This document shows positions 1 through 11,613 of a DNA stretch of 64,000 nt, one piece after another. This DNA is from Aedes albopictus. Its lineage: Eukaryota; Arthropoda; Insecta; Diptera; Culicidae. The stretch covers positions 157,964,754 to 158,028,753 of the forward strand of contig NC_085136.1 of NCBI RefSeq assembly GCF_035046485.1, written 5' to 3'. How positions within the stretch are numbered: the first letter of the stretch is position 1; the number at the start of each line of letters is the position of its first letter. Below the pieces are notes generated by a model. That model was not told the origin of the DNA and did not search any database. It saw only the letters and a list, made by a program, of their open reading frames with translations. A program made the position numbers and the translations under genes.

Positions 1-29
1 TACGAAGTATACCAGGGAGTCCAAAAAGT

Positions 30-1097
30 ATGGTGGATAGAACTGCCCGTGATAAGCACTCGCAGAAGCGGGCGATGCAGACGCCGGGCGAGGAGCTGTC
101 TGGCGGTGCCCGCAAGGCCAGGCGAATACTTACCCCGAAGGTCGGCAGCAATGCCAGCAAGTCGGACCCCAGCCAGGTGTACCAGAAAGCTGGGAAGAGT
201 GAACTTGAAAAGGCTGGCCCATCCCAGATGGATGGGAACAAGGGGTTGCGGCTGTTGGTAGGCCCTCAGCAACCACAGAGTTGGGTGAACCAAGGCAAGG
301 ACCCCCCTGGGAGGAAGGTCGAGAGGAAGAAGTCAAAGCCGCAGAAAGAAGTAGTTAGGGACGCCAAACCAAGGCGTAAAAGAGTAGGTGCCAAGCGTAT
401 GAAAGCATCAACAAGACCGAACAGTCGAAGTATTCGTACGTCTTGAAGGCGATGCGAAGCGATGCTAAGCTCGTGGATCTGGGAGCCGACGTGTGCAGTA
501 TCAGATGTGTACGGGCGAGCTGAAGCACGATAAGGAGCGAGAGGGCACCGCATACAAAAGTTTGACGGAACAGGTCTTTGGCGAAGGAATAGAGGAGAGG
601 GCTCTCACACAAGAGGTGACTCTGAAGGTTAAAGATCTAGACGAGGTCTACAAAGTGGAAGAGTTTGTCACGCATGTGTCACGGCACTGCGGCAACAGTA
701 CGAGGTGCAGATGGTTGCCGCAGCCGTTAGGCTACGAGAGGTGCCAGCAGAAACACAGATAGCTTTGGTTCAGCTAACTGTGCCGGACGTCAAAAAGTCC
801 GTTAAAGTAGGGAGGATAAAGGTAGGCTGGTGCGTATGTCATCTGATGTTCCACGAGCCACCAGAGGTTTGCTTCAGGTGTCTGGAACCAGGACACAAGT
901 CATGGGATTGCAAAGACCCTGACATGAGAAAACTGTGCAGGAGATGCAGAGCTGAAGGCCATAAGGCACAAGGCTGCACGAGTCCACCCATTTGTATGAT
1001 CTGTGCCGGGAAATCCGTGAACAACAGGCATCCACCACCGGGTCCAAGGTGCCTGGCCTTCAAGAAAGCCGCAGTGAACAAATCACTGTATAGATAA
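30..1097 (+). pseudogene. R1-clade gag remnant with CCHC zinc knuckles
   Basis: Three overlapping open stretches in different frames (30-446, 493-762, 705-1097) together resemble one gag protein. The last holds the nucleic-acid-binding knuckles CFRCLEPGHKSWDC and CRRCRAEGHKAQGC, then a CMIC segment, the arrangement typical of R1/R2-type ORF1 proteins. Frame changes between pieces and a stop at about 1095 make it non-functional. The paralogue at 19899-21440 is broken at different places, so the two decayed independently. Confidence 0.7.
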
Positions 1098-1290
1098 CGC
1101 AGCTGAACCTGAACTGAACGCGTCACGGTGCGGCTCAGCAACAGCTTTGTCAGGCGGTTTCTGTGATATCTCCATCACAGCGGACCCGTACCGACCACTC
1201 GCCGGCAACGCAATTGTGTCGCGGTTGGAGTCAGAAAAATGGCGGCGGTATGGACGACGGGTAAATACCCAGTCCAGGCGTTGGTGTCTA

Positions 1291-1594
1291 TCTATATATA
1301 TAAAAATGAGTTTGAAATCCCTTTGAAGCAACAAAACTCACAAACGGCTGAACCGATTAGGATGGCTCTTGCACGGTTCGATTCGTTTTCATGGTGGCTG
1401 TGTTTATATGTACAAAAAGTTACGAAAATCAACTAGAAAAGTAACAAAATTGAAAAAGAACTGATTTTCTATGAGCTGGGAAGGAAATCAACACGACCGA
1501 AATGAAATCAATCTAGAGTGCGGTGCTTAAATAAGCTCAAAATCTGTCAAGCCACCACAAGATTGGCAAGACAAAGTTTGCCGGGACAGCTAGT
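1291..1594 (+). mobile_element. Non-autonomous Helitron
   Basis: The 304-bp segment starts TCTATATATATAAAAATG and ends GTTTGCCGGGACAGCTAGT. A short stem (GGCAA/TTGCC) lies about 11 nt before the CTAGT end. A 5' TC, a 3' CTRR-type end with a preceding hairpin and insertion between A and T are Helitron hallmarks. Copy 2 of the host element, near 21605-21650, lacks this segment and so gives the empty site. It encodes no protein and must have been moved by a Helitron elsewhere. Confidence 0.8.
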
Positions 1595-2045
1595 TACTTA
1601 TAAGAGCTTCGCGGTCGCCAAAGTAAACGGGGTCTTTTGTAGCTGTTGTGTACCTCCGCGGTGTCCGATCGAGCAGTTCACGCAGATGCTAGACTGCATG
1701 ACGACCATGCTAACAGGGCGAAGGCCGTGGAATGGGGAAGCCGTTTCACGAACCAGCGGGATCAGATCCTGCTAGAGACACTGGCCATACTAGATGTCGA
1801 CTTGGCTAATGTCGACACTAAGAGTACCTACCTTTAGTCTGGTACCGGTGCGGAGTTGATTACTGACGTGGCTTTTTGTAGTCCTGGCTCTACTGAACTG
1901 GAAAGATGTCGATAGCTACGCTACAGTATCGACTACAACAACAGCAGGCAGCGGGTAGAGGAAGAGTTCACTAGGCCAAGGCCAAGCCCTCGCAGGTGGA
2001 AGACATCATACTTCGACGAAGCGGTATTTAGGGCGGCGCTCCGTC

Positions 2046-2815
2046 GTGAGCGAAACCTACTCGTGTGCGTGCGATACGACCATGCCTAGGCGAGTCCACC
2101 CTAGAAATAGGAGTCCACCGGCTTACTGGTGGACTCAAGCGATTGCGGACCTGCGCAGCGTCTGCCTACGGACTAGGCAGGAGATGCAGCGAGTACGATC
2201 TGAGGAAGAGCGAAACGAACGGCGCCGCTGCAAAAGTCGCGATGAAAACTGAGATAAGAGCAAGCAAAAAGGCCTGCTTTGAGGGTCTCTGTCAGAGTGC
2301 CAATGCAAACCCGGGGGATAATACCTACAGGATCGTGATGGCCAAGACGAGAGGTGTAATGGTTCCTACAAAGCAATCTCCAGAGATGTTGGCGGGAATC
2401 ATCGAGGGGCTTTTTCCGCGCCATGATCCTAGTCCTTGGCCTCCTTTCGTAGGACAGCCGGAGACTGAGGCTGGCGATGAGGAGAGGGTCATCGATGTGG
2501 AACCTGCGGGGATAGCAAAGTCCCTTAGCGTAGGACCTGGGGCCTTGGTCTGGACTGAATTCCAAACCTGGCCTTAAAAGTAGCTACTGCGGAGGCTCCC
2601 GAGATGTTCAGGTCTGCTATGCAGAAATGCCTGGACGAGGGAGTTTTCCCAGAAGTATGAAAGTGACAGAGCCAGGCTCTATTGCCAAAGGCGGGGAAAC
2701 CACCCGTAGACCCGTCGGCATATAGACCAATATGCTTGATCGACACGGCGGGGGAGTTGCTCGGAAAGATCACCCTCAATAGAATGTTGAGGCACACCGA
2801 GGGCGTTAATGGTCT
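2046..2815 (+). pseudogene. R1-clade reverse transcriptase fragments
   Basis: The linker before RT (AYWWTQAIADLR, about 2121) is followed in another frame by a 2065-2577 stretch resembling the R1 RT N-terminal extension, including AKTRGVMVPTKQSPEMLAGI. RT block 1-like sequence AYRPICLIDTAGELLGKI lies at 2718-2775. The frame breaks at least three times and the catalytic FADD box is absent in this copy. It is a relic with no coding potential. Confidence 0.65.
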
Positions 2816-2841
2816 CTCGAGCAGCCAAGATAGCGGTCAAG

Positions 2842-3018
2842 CACCAAATATATCCATTGAGAGCTTCAGCAAAATTTTGCTGAATTTTATCGAGCTGAAG
2901 GCTTCAGCAAAATTTTGCTGGTGTGTTCAATAAACCCTTCTGACCACCTGTAACATTTTGTTGAAATTCAGCAAACTTGACTGCAAATTCAGCAAAAAAT
3001 TTCTGAAAGTGTTTGGTG
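2842..3018. mobile_element. Small foldback element inside R1 copy 1
   Basis: About 177 bp bounded by CACCAAA and TTTGGTG inverted ends. Inside is TTCAGCAAAATTTTGCTGAA, a perfect 20-bp palindrome, with a partial second copy. Comparison with R1 copy 2 (about 22733-22835) shows this segment replaces host sequence, so it is an insertion with some local deletion. I see no clear target duplication. It is probably a MITE of unknown superfamily. Confidence 0.45.
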
Positions 3019-3515
3019 AATAAGAGGAGGGGGAATCGCTACCGGATGTAAGGGATGCGTTCAATATCGCCATTTGGGCGGCTATTGCCGATGCATTCCT
3101 GTGTCTGGGGATACCCGGGTACCTGTACAATATTCTCGGAAGTTACATCCAGAATCGAGTACTAGTTTACGACACGGGGCGGTACACGTTTTGTTTGACC
3201 GCATGCTTGCCACATGCGGGGAGGATACAACTCCGGGCAAACTTGGCTAGCTCAGGCTCCAAAGAATGGCTAGCTCAGACGCTATAAGACAGGTGGTCCA
3301 AGGGTTCGGAGTCGGTAACGTAGATCATACCGGTGCCCTGCGGTCGAAATCCTTACAGCGATTAAGTGGCCACGGGGAAAACATCCTGGTAACGTTGCTG
3401 TCGTGGCGTCAGTCTACTGCATTGGATCCATGCCTGCGGATAGAAAAGGGTACTCGGTAAGGGCCGGGGTAGGTGGAGGCCACATTGTCAGCAACTCCTT
3501 TATGTACTAGCTAAT

Positions 3516-6050
3516 AGGGCCTGAGCCTTCTGCAGGTTCTTGGAGCCTTTTAACATACAAACGTAAAATGAATGAAAGGTGGAAGCAGTACTTTGATGAA
3601 CCCCTGAATGGTGCAAGGAAGCGGGCACTGAGTAGCAAGACAGCGGAGGAAATTACAACATTTCAACTTAATTTTTCGTTAAAATCAGACGGAGTATGTA
3701 GAAAATGATATTTTTTATAAGTTCTCCGTTATCAGACAAAAAAAGGCTTTGTGTATTCTGTAAAAGGGGAAGAGGAGCCTAGTATATAGCATTTGGGAAC
3801 CTTCATTGAATAAACAGTCACTTACAGACAGACTAATTTAGAATGCCAAAAGTAAGAAAAGGCATGTCACATACCTAATTCTGCATTTAAAATGGTTGTA
3901 CACAAATCTTTGGCTATAATTTTCCCACAACATTGACCTCGTAACAATGTGTTTGACGTTATAATTTCTCAGACTCCGAGAAGAGGACAATTACCTACAA
4001 ACACCAGGCAGTAGTTATTCTTGCCATTTCGCAACAAGCCAAGCAGCTGCAATCGAGCACATCGAAACAGAGAGAGGACCACAATCGCAAGGCGCTTCCC
4101 AGCCGTCACTCAGCATGAACAAAAACTTGTCCTCTGTCCAAAATAGACAGAAAACCACAGAACACACTCAAACCGGTCACCAGAGATGCAAACATTCTGC
4201 ACACTAAATGAAACACAAAATAAATAAAGCTTAAACAATTTATTCGTCTGCAGTAGTCAGTGTAGCAAGTCAGCACGCTCGACCTCATCGCTGTTTTCCA
4301 GTTTTACCGCCGACTTGGGGCCAGCCAGCCCTCAGAAACAATGCGATAGGGACACGGTGTGTCTGGTAGAAGAAATTTATTACAAAAAAATAGGCATCGC
4401 TTATTTTTACGTTACGTGAAAGTTGACGCTAATAGCTTTCATTCAAGCCCAACATCGAAATATTCCATCGGGGGAACATTTTCATACAAAAATTGGGAAT
4501 GTTTGTTAAGTAGAAATGGGGATTAATTTGGAACCGTTCATTTTGTATGGGAAAAACAGTATTCTGAAAAAGTTGTTCGAGATCCCTCGGTGGATTTTTT
4601 TGAGGGACCGTGCAAATGAAAGCTGGAAGCCTCTATTTTGAATAGCGAAAAATTTGGCGATGCCCATTTTTTTGTTATAAACCTTTCCCATACACACGCC
4701 GTGGGGAAATGGTCCTGCCTGGTGGCGAGTGTGGATACTGTGCTGTTGTGTCAGCTGCAGTGCATCGGCATTTGTAGCGCAGTATTGGTTGATTAATTTC
4801 ATTCCACAGGATGTGCCGGATGAGCAGCGTTAGCTAGAATATTTTGAAGAAAGCAATGGTTCGTGGAGGACAGAAAATTCCATAGCTATGTCAAATGCTT
4901 TCATGTTGTTCCCGATTACAATTACGGTGCCTAGGAATGCAAAGATAAACTTTCGAATTTGAACTGAATCATGGACCTTGTTGGTGCATTTTGTTGTAAT
5001 ATGCATTATATATTTAAATTTATCGGCTTTTTTCTTTTTGATTTCATAGTATTCCATAGCAGGATACAACGCATTTTCGTTCTACCCACTTAACGCAAGT
5101 TTTGAATATTTTAATCATTAAATTATTATTTATTGGATGTTTCTATCGTTTCAACAATATGAATTTAAAAAAAAATGATAAGTTTAGGAGACACAAAACC
5201 GTTAATCCATTAACATACACTTCTACACTGACCTCTTGCAAAAATTTGTTCCGAGCACTTTTAAATCATACAATATTCTACATTTTCCCAAAGAAAGCAA
5301 TGTTTTACATCCTTAATCAAAAAAGGTTCATGGTTTTCTTTTAAAAGTTTTTTTTTTTATTTAATATCACAAAATTGTGCAGGTGGTTTTCCAATCTCTT
5401 AGTACCACCCAAAAGATTATGTTTTTATCTCGGAAGTACTCATAAAGTGCAATGCTGAAATACAAGCTTTGGCATTAAGAAGAGAAGTAGTTGAACTGTA
5501 ACTAGATTGGGAACCCCTGGCGAAACGAGACGGTACGATACGATACGAAACTAAGGATGTCAAGATTAACTCGGGGTATCCTGTTCTAGAATTGGGCAAC
5601 TTTTATAGTGTGCTAACACTCCCCACGAACACGAACGGAATCAAGTAAAGATTTGCTAGCACAACTCCTTCTGTTGCGATCAGAATTTAACCAAACCCGA
5701 CAACAAGTTTCGCTTATGCGCCAACACACCCTATGGGAGTGATGCGAAACTGCAATTTAGGTAGCCCGACCAACTCTCTCTCTCAGAGCGGGTTGTTTAA
5801 AACACCAAAGTCCACTCACCAGTATCCAAAAGCGCAAAAGTATCCAACTAATAGACCGAACGAATCAACAAATTCTCTGTTTTGGGAATGGTTATTACAA
5901 ACTAATCGATTTGTATCACATTTTAGATTATATTGAACGTACGGTAAAGTCAACTTGCGCAAGTGATCAAAAAAGCTATACAAAAGCAAATATCTTAGCA
6001 AATATCTTACTTATCTAGTAGTTCTAACCTGGGGATAGCTAGGCTATCTT
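3516..6050. other. Gene-free AT-rich stretch
   Basis: No convincing coding region, RNA gene or bounded repeat was found. Open frames here are short and match no family I recognise. A fragment at about 3565-3650 (WKQYFDEPLNG in one frame) looks like a further scrap of non-LTR coding sequence. Confidence 0.5.
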
Positions 6051-6204
6051 TCGGGATCCGATGTAAATCGCTGGGCGCCGATCCGCTCGGCAGTGGCGGT
6101 GTAGGCTCGAAGCAGAGGCGGTGTAGGCTCGAAGCGGTGGCGAATGCTTGTGGCGGCGTCGTATGCTCGACACGATGACGTAGGCTTGAAGCGAAGACGT
6201 TGGC

Positions 6205-6480
6205 TTGATATGCCGGGCCTGAGCCGAGCGAGCGATTGGCGGCCTGGAGGTGAACGTTGGCTTGATGTTCTGCCGACCGAGCCGGACGGATGATTACCGT
6301 CCTGGAGGTGATGTTTCGCTTGGTATTCTGCCGACCGAGCCGGACGGATGATTACCGTCCTGGAGGTGATGTTTCGCTTGGTATTCTGCCGACCGAACCA
6401 GGAAAACGATAAGCGGCCTGGCGGTGAACGTTCGCTCGTTAGTTTGCCGACCGAGCCGGACGGACGATTGGCGACCTATC
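6205..6480. repeat. GC-rich 58-bp minisatellite
   Basis: About four to five head-to-tail units of roughly 58 bp, each beginning near TGCCGACCGAGCCGGACGG and containing CCTGGAGGTGA. The two central units (about 6273-6388) are nearly identical and outer ones diverge. A related shorter motif (GGCGGTGTAGGCTCGAAGC) repeats at 6091-6145. It is much richer in GC than its surroundings. Such arrays often sit in the LTR or leader of mosquito LTR elements, but no paired LTR is visible. Confidence 0.75.
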
Positions 6481-7180
6481 CGTCCTGAAGACGCAGCCCT
6501 AAGCTTTTGTCAGCACGGGGCGTAAGGTCGAACGTGACGATGGCGAAAGAGGGCGTTAGGGGCTCACTAGGCCGAAGTCGTGGCACTCGACGATCACCGG
6601 TGTGGCTTCTCGGCGACCACGATTGCAGCGCCTCTTGTTTCCGGACGTCGCCCACGGATCTGCACAAGCCCACCATAAAACCTTCACTCGAAGGTTTATC
6701 CTTCAAGTGATACACTGAATGAGCCACCCAGCCTTACACATTATATTCAATATTAATTACCTGATCCTCCTCAAGGTATTGCTACGGATACCGCAAGCAG
6801 CACTTTAAAATCTGATCTGTTCTATTCGGATCACCAAACAGCAAGAGCCTTTGATTATTCGTTCTGTCCCTTTTATAACATATCAAGTGATATTGAAATA
6901 TCATATCCCGAACTGATGAGGCTCATCAGTTTCTTGTCATTTGTTTACATCTGAGAGTGGAGGCATGGAATTCTAAACTGTTATACGCGAAACGGTAATG
7001 GTTCTTGTCCGCACTAGAAGGATTTCGCTTATGAGAAGCTACAACAAAATAGCGTTCACAGCTGTTCGATTATAACGCGTTCATGATCGGTCTCGCTTAA
7101 CACACAGGTTATTACACAATAACTGTTACCGAACAAAACTGATATTGAAATAAGGGAACTTACGTATTTTCGTCAGTTCT

Positions 7181-7316
7181 GTTCTCTTCCTCATGGGGTT
7201 TTTTTTTTGAAACCTGTTGACCTTATAGTTGGCCTCAAATCCTGCCCATCCAAGTTAAGTTATATGCCCAAATTTCAGGCAATTTGACCCACAAAACCCC
7301 CCATGACGAAGAGAAC
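7181..7316. mobile_element. Short MITE, copy 1
   Basis: Imperfect terminal inverted repeats GTTCTCTTCCTCATGGGG and its complement flank about 90 bp. A diverged relative lies at 25494-25620 in the opposite orientation, sharing the internal GGTTTCAAAAAAAAAA and GGCCAAC words. It is non-coding and the superfamily is unknown. Confidence 0.55.
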
Positions 7317-8430
7317 AAACCTGCCGATAGTACCCTTCGTCACTCTATCATCTTTGATTCAACCACTTTAATTATTTGCGACATCGATAACTCAGAACAT
7401 CAGGTATTTTATAAGAAATTCCGCCCCATTCTGAAAATAAACATTGTTAGCTCGTCCTTGACACTTATCCCACGAAAGCCCCAATCTCAAGCATTTCAAT
7501 ATGCTTCTTGACGTGTGTATCAGTAAACGAAAGAGAGCAATGTCAAACTGAATCGTATAAATTGTCTAGATTTATGTGCCAATCCCCTTTCTTTGTAGCG
7601 ACGACGAAAAACACGGTCGCCCTCGAACAAGATACTTTTACACGAGAGCTCCAAAGGAATAAAAAAGCACACAAACTCGGGCATGGAGCTACAAGCAGAG
7701 AAAAAATTCCCATGAGTATAAAACAATAAAAATGTTTATTTTTGTTTAGATTTGTTTCCGTCGCACCCCTCATCATCGACGGGGACACCGACAGCCTTGC
7801 CCTACTGAGCTTCCGCAGATTTGTTCTTCTCCCAAAATGGCAAAAAAAAGAAACGGATAGGGTTCCCTTGTGAATCGTGACTTGATTTTTCCGGCTACAC
7901 ACGCAGCGCCAAATCGCAAAAGCCATCATGTGCGCAAAAGGCGCATAAACACCGGAGCTCAATTTCATCCAACATTTCCCCAATGGAAAATTAAAAAGTT
8001 TTTTTTTGCCCTGGTATCTCACTTTCCTTCTTTGGGCTTTTTCTCTATATGTAAGTGGTTCGTCCCCTTGGCTTGTAGCCCGGACTGACCCCCTCTGCAA
8101 ATCAACGCAGCCAAATGAAACCATTTTCCGGCCAGACTAGACACAACTGATTGCCTACATAGCTAGCTACATAACATTATGCGACCGCCCGGTGAAAGCC
8201 CTTCGACACACATTGCAAGTGTTGTTATTCAGCTCAAGTTGAGGGATAGCTGTGCTGGAGGGATCAACATACCTATATCGTATCAATCCGTGCATAAGCC
8301 TAGGCCACCGTTTCTCAAACTGTGCAATGCGACCCACTATGGTGCAGTGTATATAGTTTCTGATTGATATCCGAAACTGAAATATTGACTTCCGATGCCG
8401 TTACCATACGTTAAATACAACATCGGACTT
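7317..8430. other. Gene-free stretch
   Basis: No supported gene, RNA gene or bounded repeat. A 193-codon minus-strand open frame (7543-8124) has biased low-complexity composition, no recognisable domain and no relative known to me, so I did not call it. Confidence 0.4.
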
Positions 8431-8691
8431 TCAAACGTTTTCTACATGATACATTTGATGCGGGGGTGAATCTTTTTCGACCCAGTTTCTTCTGGAGCTC
8501 GTTATAGGCACGACTTCCACTGATGATTCATTTTTCATATATTTAAAGATTAAAACTGAATCAACAATATTTCACCATAATACACGGTTCGTGGCTGTCG
8601 CTCTCCATGGTCGGTCACGCCCAATGCTCGCCAAGTCATGCTTAACCTGGTCTGCGCTCCACGCCTGCTTGTACCAACCGGATCGCATGCA

Positions 8692-9439
8692 TTAGCATTA
8701 GCATTAGCATTAAGCGAGTCGCACAAATTCGTAGGTGGTACAGTCCTAGACCGCTGTTATGAGGGTTGCCTCCTTCCCGTCCGAACCAAAGCACAAAGAT
8801 TTGGGACTAATCTCTGACTCTTAGACAAGACTGACGCAACCCTCCAATGGTCGAGCACTGTCCTTGCCACGTCCTTGCGACTGCTGAGGAATGGGAAAGG
8901 ATGGTTAGTTTTGGACATCTATGAAAAATGTAGACAACTCTACGATCTCTCAGCCCTAGGTGTCACGGGAATTTGGGTGTTGTTAGTGGAAGGGTAAACT
9001 CCAAAGGATACGCTTGGTTAACGTTCAGGCACACCATTGTTAGACTGCTTCGAATCAGTTGTCTGCCCAATTCATCCTCGTTTTCTCGTCATCTTGTTGG
9101 CATTTGGTTGAATTACTAGATTCTTCGGTTGATAATCTGAAATATAAAATAGTATTAACATCGTACGTCAAATAAGCTACATATGTGTGATACGCTCGCC
9201 ACAGTTACATATTCTAAAAATATTATTTATATCGTACGATACATTTACCTGAGTCCTGCTGAAATAAAATGTTAATTAGCAGTAATTGAAACACAAATAC
9301 TACAAAACACAAGGAAAAGAGCATCAAACTTTGATCTAGGAATATTTAAAAATACGGTAAATATCAAGATCAAAATTTGATTTGGTAGATCTTACACCGC
9401 AACGCACCATTCTAAGGTGATCTACCCACGTTACGGGGA
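8692..9439 (-). mobile_element. Retroposon with (AATGCT)n tail and 25-bp target duplication
   Basis: A 748-bp segment flanked by a perfect 25-bp direct repeat (8667-8691 and 9440-9464). Read on the minus strand it ends in tandem TAATGC units directly against the left duplication, as expected for target-primed reverse transcription with a short tandem tail. No coding sequence was recognised, so it is a 5'-truncated non-LTR 3' end or a SINE-like passenger. It interrupts RTE copy A and is therefore younger. Confidence 0.75.
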
Positions 9440-9469
9440 GCTTGTACCAACCGGATCGCATGCACGAAC

Positions 9470-9592
9470 TTAAGCCTGGAGCACATAGTGTCCGTTCCGT
9501 CGAGGTTTGCGTTTTTTTGACAGTTTTCCTATGGGAAATGTGTCAAACTACTGTCACGCACACGCAAACGTATGCATTGTGTGGGGCACTTT
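9470..9592. mobile_element. Small MITE, copy 1 of 2
   Basis: About 120 bp beginning TTAAGCCTGGAGCACATA and ending GTGGGGCACTTT, with an internal inverted pair (TTTGCGT/ACGCAAA). The reverse complement recurs at 34198-34318 with only a few differences. It lies inside RTE copy A, whose sequence resumes after it. It is non-coding. Confidence 0.55.
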
Positions 9593-10330
9593 AGCAGGAT
9601 TGTTGTCCAGCATTTTTGCAACATGCCCTGCCCACTGTATCCATCCGACTTTGGCCACCTTCTGAATGTTGGGTTCGCCGTAAAGTGCAGCGAGCTCGTG
9701 GTTCATTCTTGTCCGCTACACACTATTCTCCTGGACACCGCCGAAGATCGTCCTTAACACGCGTCGCCCGAAAACTCAGAGTGCTTGCAGGTCCTCCTCG
9801 AGCGTGGTCCATGTCTCGTATCCGTAGAGGACCGCCGGTCTTATTAGCGTCTTGTACATGGTACATGGGCTGCAAAACGGTGAGTCGATAATGAGAGCGT
9901 CCAACATAGCTCTGGTTCTCACAAGTTCCTACCTCATGCTTCCACGGGTCAAACGATGACAAAGACCGCCAGCTAAGAGTTGTGTGCTTAGCTGGTAGTG
10001 TAGCCTGGGCTCTGTTGTCCTTCTGACTTCAGCTAGATTGAGGAGGTACGACCCGAGCGTCTGTTCACCAAGGAAGTGCGGCTCAAGCAGCGTCTGTTCT
10101 GGCATCCAGCGGCTGAATAAGAAACGCTGCACCACGCCCAGCTAGATCCAAGGTGGTAACCCCATCACGTTAAACAGAACTGGCACGATGGCCCTCCGGC
10201 GAGACAGGAGTGTTGGCGTAGGCCCAATAAGCCACCTGTAAAAATCCCCATTGCGAATAACATAGGAGAAAATACGACTCGATGCAATCGGCAAAGACCC
10301 ACGCGATGAAATAAGGACTACGATTGGAAA

Positions 10331-11364
10331 CTTGGAACATGGAATTGCAAGTCACTAGGTTTCACAGGATGTGACAGGATAATTTACGACGAACTACATC
10401 CCCGCTACTTCGACATCGTGGCGTTGCAGGTACTTTGTTGGACTGGACAGAAAGTGTGGGAAAGCAGGCTTCGAGCGGCTACCTTCTACCAAAGCTGTGG
10501 CACCACCAATGAACTAGGAACAGGATTTATAGTGTTGGGCAAGATGCGACAACGTGTGATCGTGTGGCAGCCGATCAACGCAAGGATGTGCATGTTGAGA
10601 GTTAAGGGCCGTTTCTTTAACTACAGCATCATCAACGTCCACTTCCCACACGAAGGGAGACCTGATGACGAGAAAGAAGCGTTCTACGCGCAGCTAGAGC
10701 AAACATACGATGGTTGCTCGCCGCGTGACGTGAAAATCGTTGTCGGCGACATGAACGCGCAGGTAGGAAGGGAGGAAATGTACCGACCGGTAATCGGCGA
10801 AACAGCCTACACGCCGTATCAAATGATAACGGCCAGCGATACGTGAACTTTGCAGCCTCCCGTGGTATGGTAGTCCGAAGCACCTTCTTCCCCCGCAAAG
10901 ATAACCACAAAGCCACCTGGAGATCACCCGACCATCAAACAGAAAACCAAATCGACCACGTTCTAATCGACGGTAAATTCTTCTCGGATATAACCAATGT
11001 CCGCACATACCGCAGTGCGAATATAGATTCGGATCACTACTTAGTAGCTGCATGCATGCGCTCAAAACTTTTGACAGTTATCACCACGCGTCGAAGTCGA
11101 ACGCCGCGACTCAACATCGAGCAGCTACGTAACGTACAAGTGGCTCAAGACTACGCGCAGCAGTTAGCAGTGGCCCTACCAACGGAAGAGCAGCTTGGCG
11201 CAGCTACACTTGAAGATGGCTGGAGGGACATCCGATCCGCCATAGGTAGTACCTCGGCTACAGCACTAGGCTTCGCGACTCCGAATCACAGAAACGACTG
11301 GTGCGACGGCGAATGTGAACCGTTGAAAACACGCGGAACAGGCAGAACTCAGTCTTCCGGATGA
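10331..11364 (+). pseudogene. RTE endonuclease domain (APE type), frameshifted
   Basis: Two open stretches (10418-10846 and 10843-11364) in different frames make one apurinic-endonuclease-like domain. Visible motifs are VVGDMNAQVG (active-site D and N), [14 protein letters not shown], and NIDSDHYLV near the C-terminus (SDH box). The frame changes at about 10843 and again near 11361, after which 11361-11672 encodes the linker MKKRQQEERDREAMEELYRA. BLAST-style annotation often labels such pieces craniofacial development protein 2-like, but this is retrotransposon sequence. The enzyme would nick target DNA to prime reverse transcription. Confidence 0.75.
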
Positions 11365-11613
11365 AGAAGCGCCAGCAGGAAGAACGAGATCGCGAAGCGA
11401 TGGAAGAACTGTACCGCGCTAAGGATACACGAAAGTTCTACGACAAGCTGAACCGCTCACGCAGAGGCTTTGTGCCACAAGCCGACATGTGCCGAGATAA
11501 TCACGGGAATATTCTCACGAGCAAGCGTGAGGTGGCCGAGAGGTGGCGGCAGCATTACGATGAGCACATCAATGGCGACGTAGCAAGTACCGTGGTGACA
11601 GATCTAGGAGTAT

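Larger units (their letters stand above)
1..3515 (+). mobile_element. R1-clade non-LTR retrotransposon, decayed copy 1
   Basis: A degenerate copy of the element seen again at 19140-24264. In order it shows a gag remnant with CCHC knuckles (to 1097), the start of an endonuclease region (about 1130-1290), more endonuclease (1600-1850), the RT N-terminal linker with AYWWTQAIADLR (about 2121), RT pieces (2065-2577, 2682-2815) and a 3' untranslated stretch (about 3250-3480). All reading frames carry shifts or stops. It is broken by a Helitron (1291-1594) and a small inverted-repeat insert (2842-3018). R1-clade assignment rests on the triple-knuckle gag and the YWW linker. The left end lies outside the window and the right edge is approximate. 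Confidence 0.75.
8430..9915 (-). pseudogene. RTE-clade RT C-terminal and 3' fragment (copy A)
   Basis: On the minus strand 9590-9915 and 8430-8666 match the RT C-terminal and 3' region of the RTE elements at 9916-12501 and 32170-33800: the shared stretch includes the codons for a WAGHV-like segment and the Cys-poor tail. It is split by a retroposon (8692-9439) and a small MITE (about 9470-9592). All frames are broken. The clade call rests on similarity of the better preserved copies to BovB/RTE proteins. Confidence 0.6.

Noticed and set aside
6205..6480. Possible CRISPR-like regular repeat array
   Set aside because: Units are contiguous head-to-tail without unique spacers; the genome is eukaryotic. 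It is a minisatellite.
6915..6955. CTGATGA near a palindrome, hammerhead-ribozyme-like
   Set aside because: The required GAAA core strand is missing at the expected place and stem III cannot be formed; it is a simple 17-bp palindrome.
7543..8124. 193-codon minus-strand open frame
   Set aside because: Biased composition, no domain, no splice or start context; it looks like chance in AT-rich DNA.
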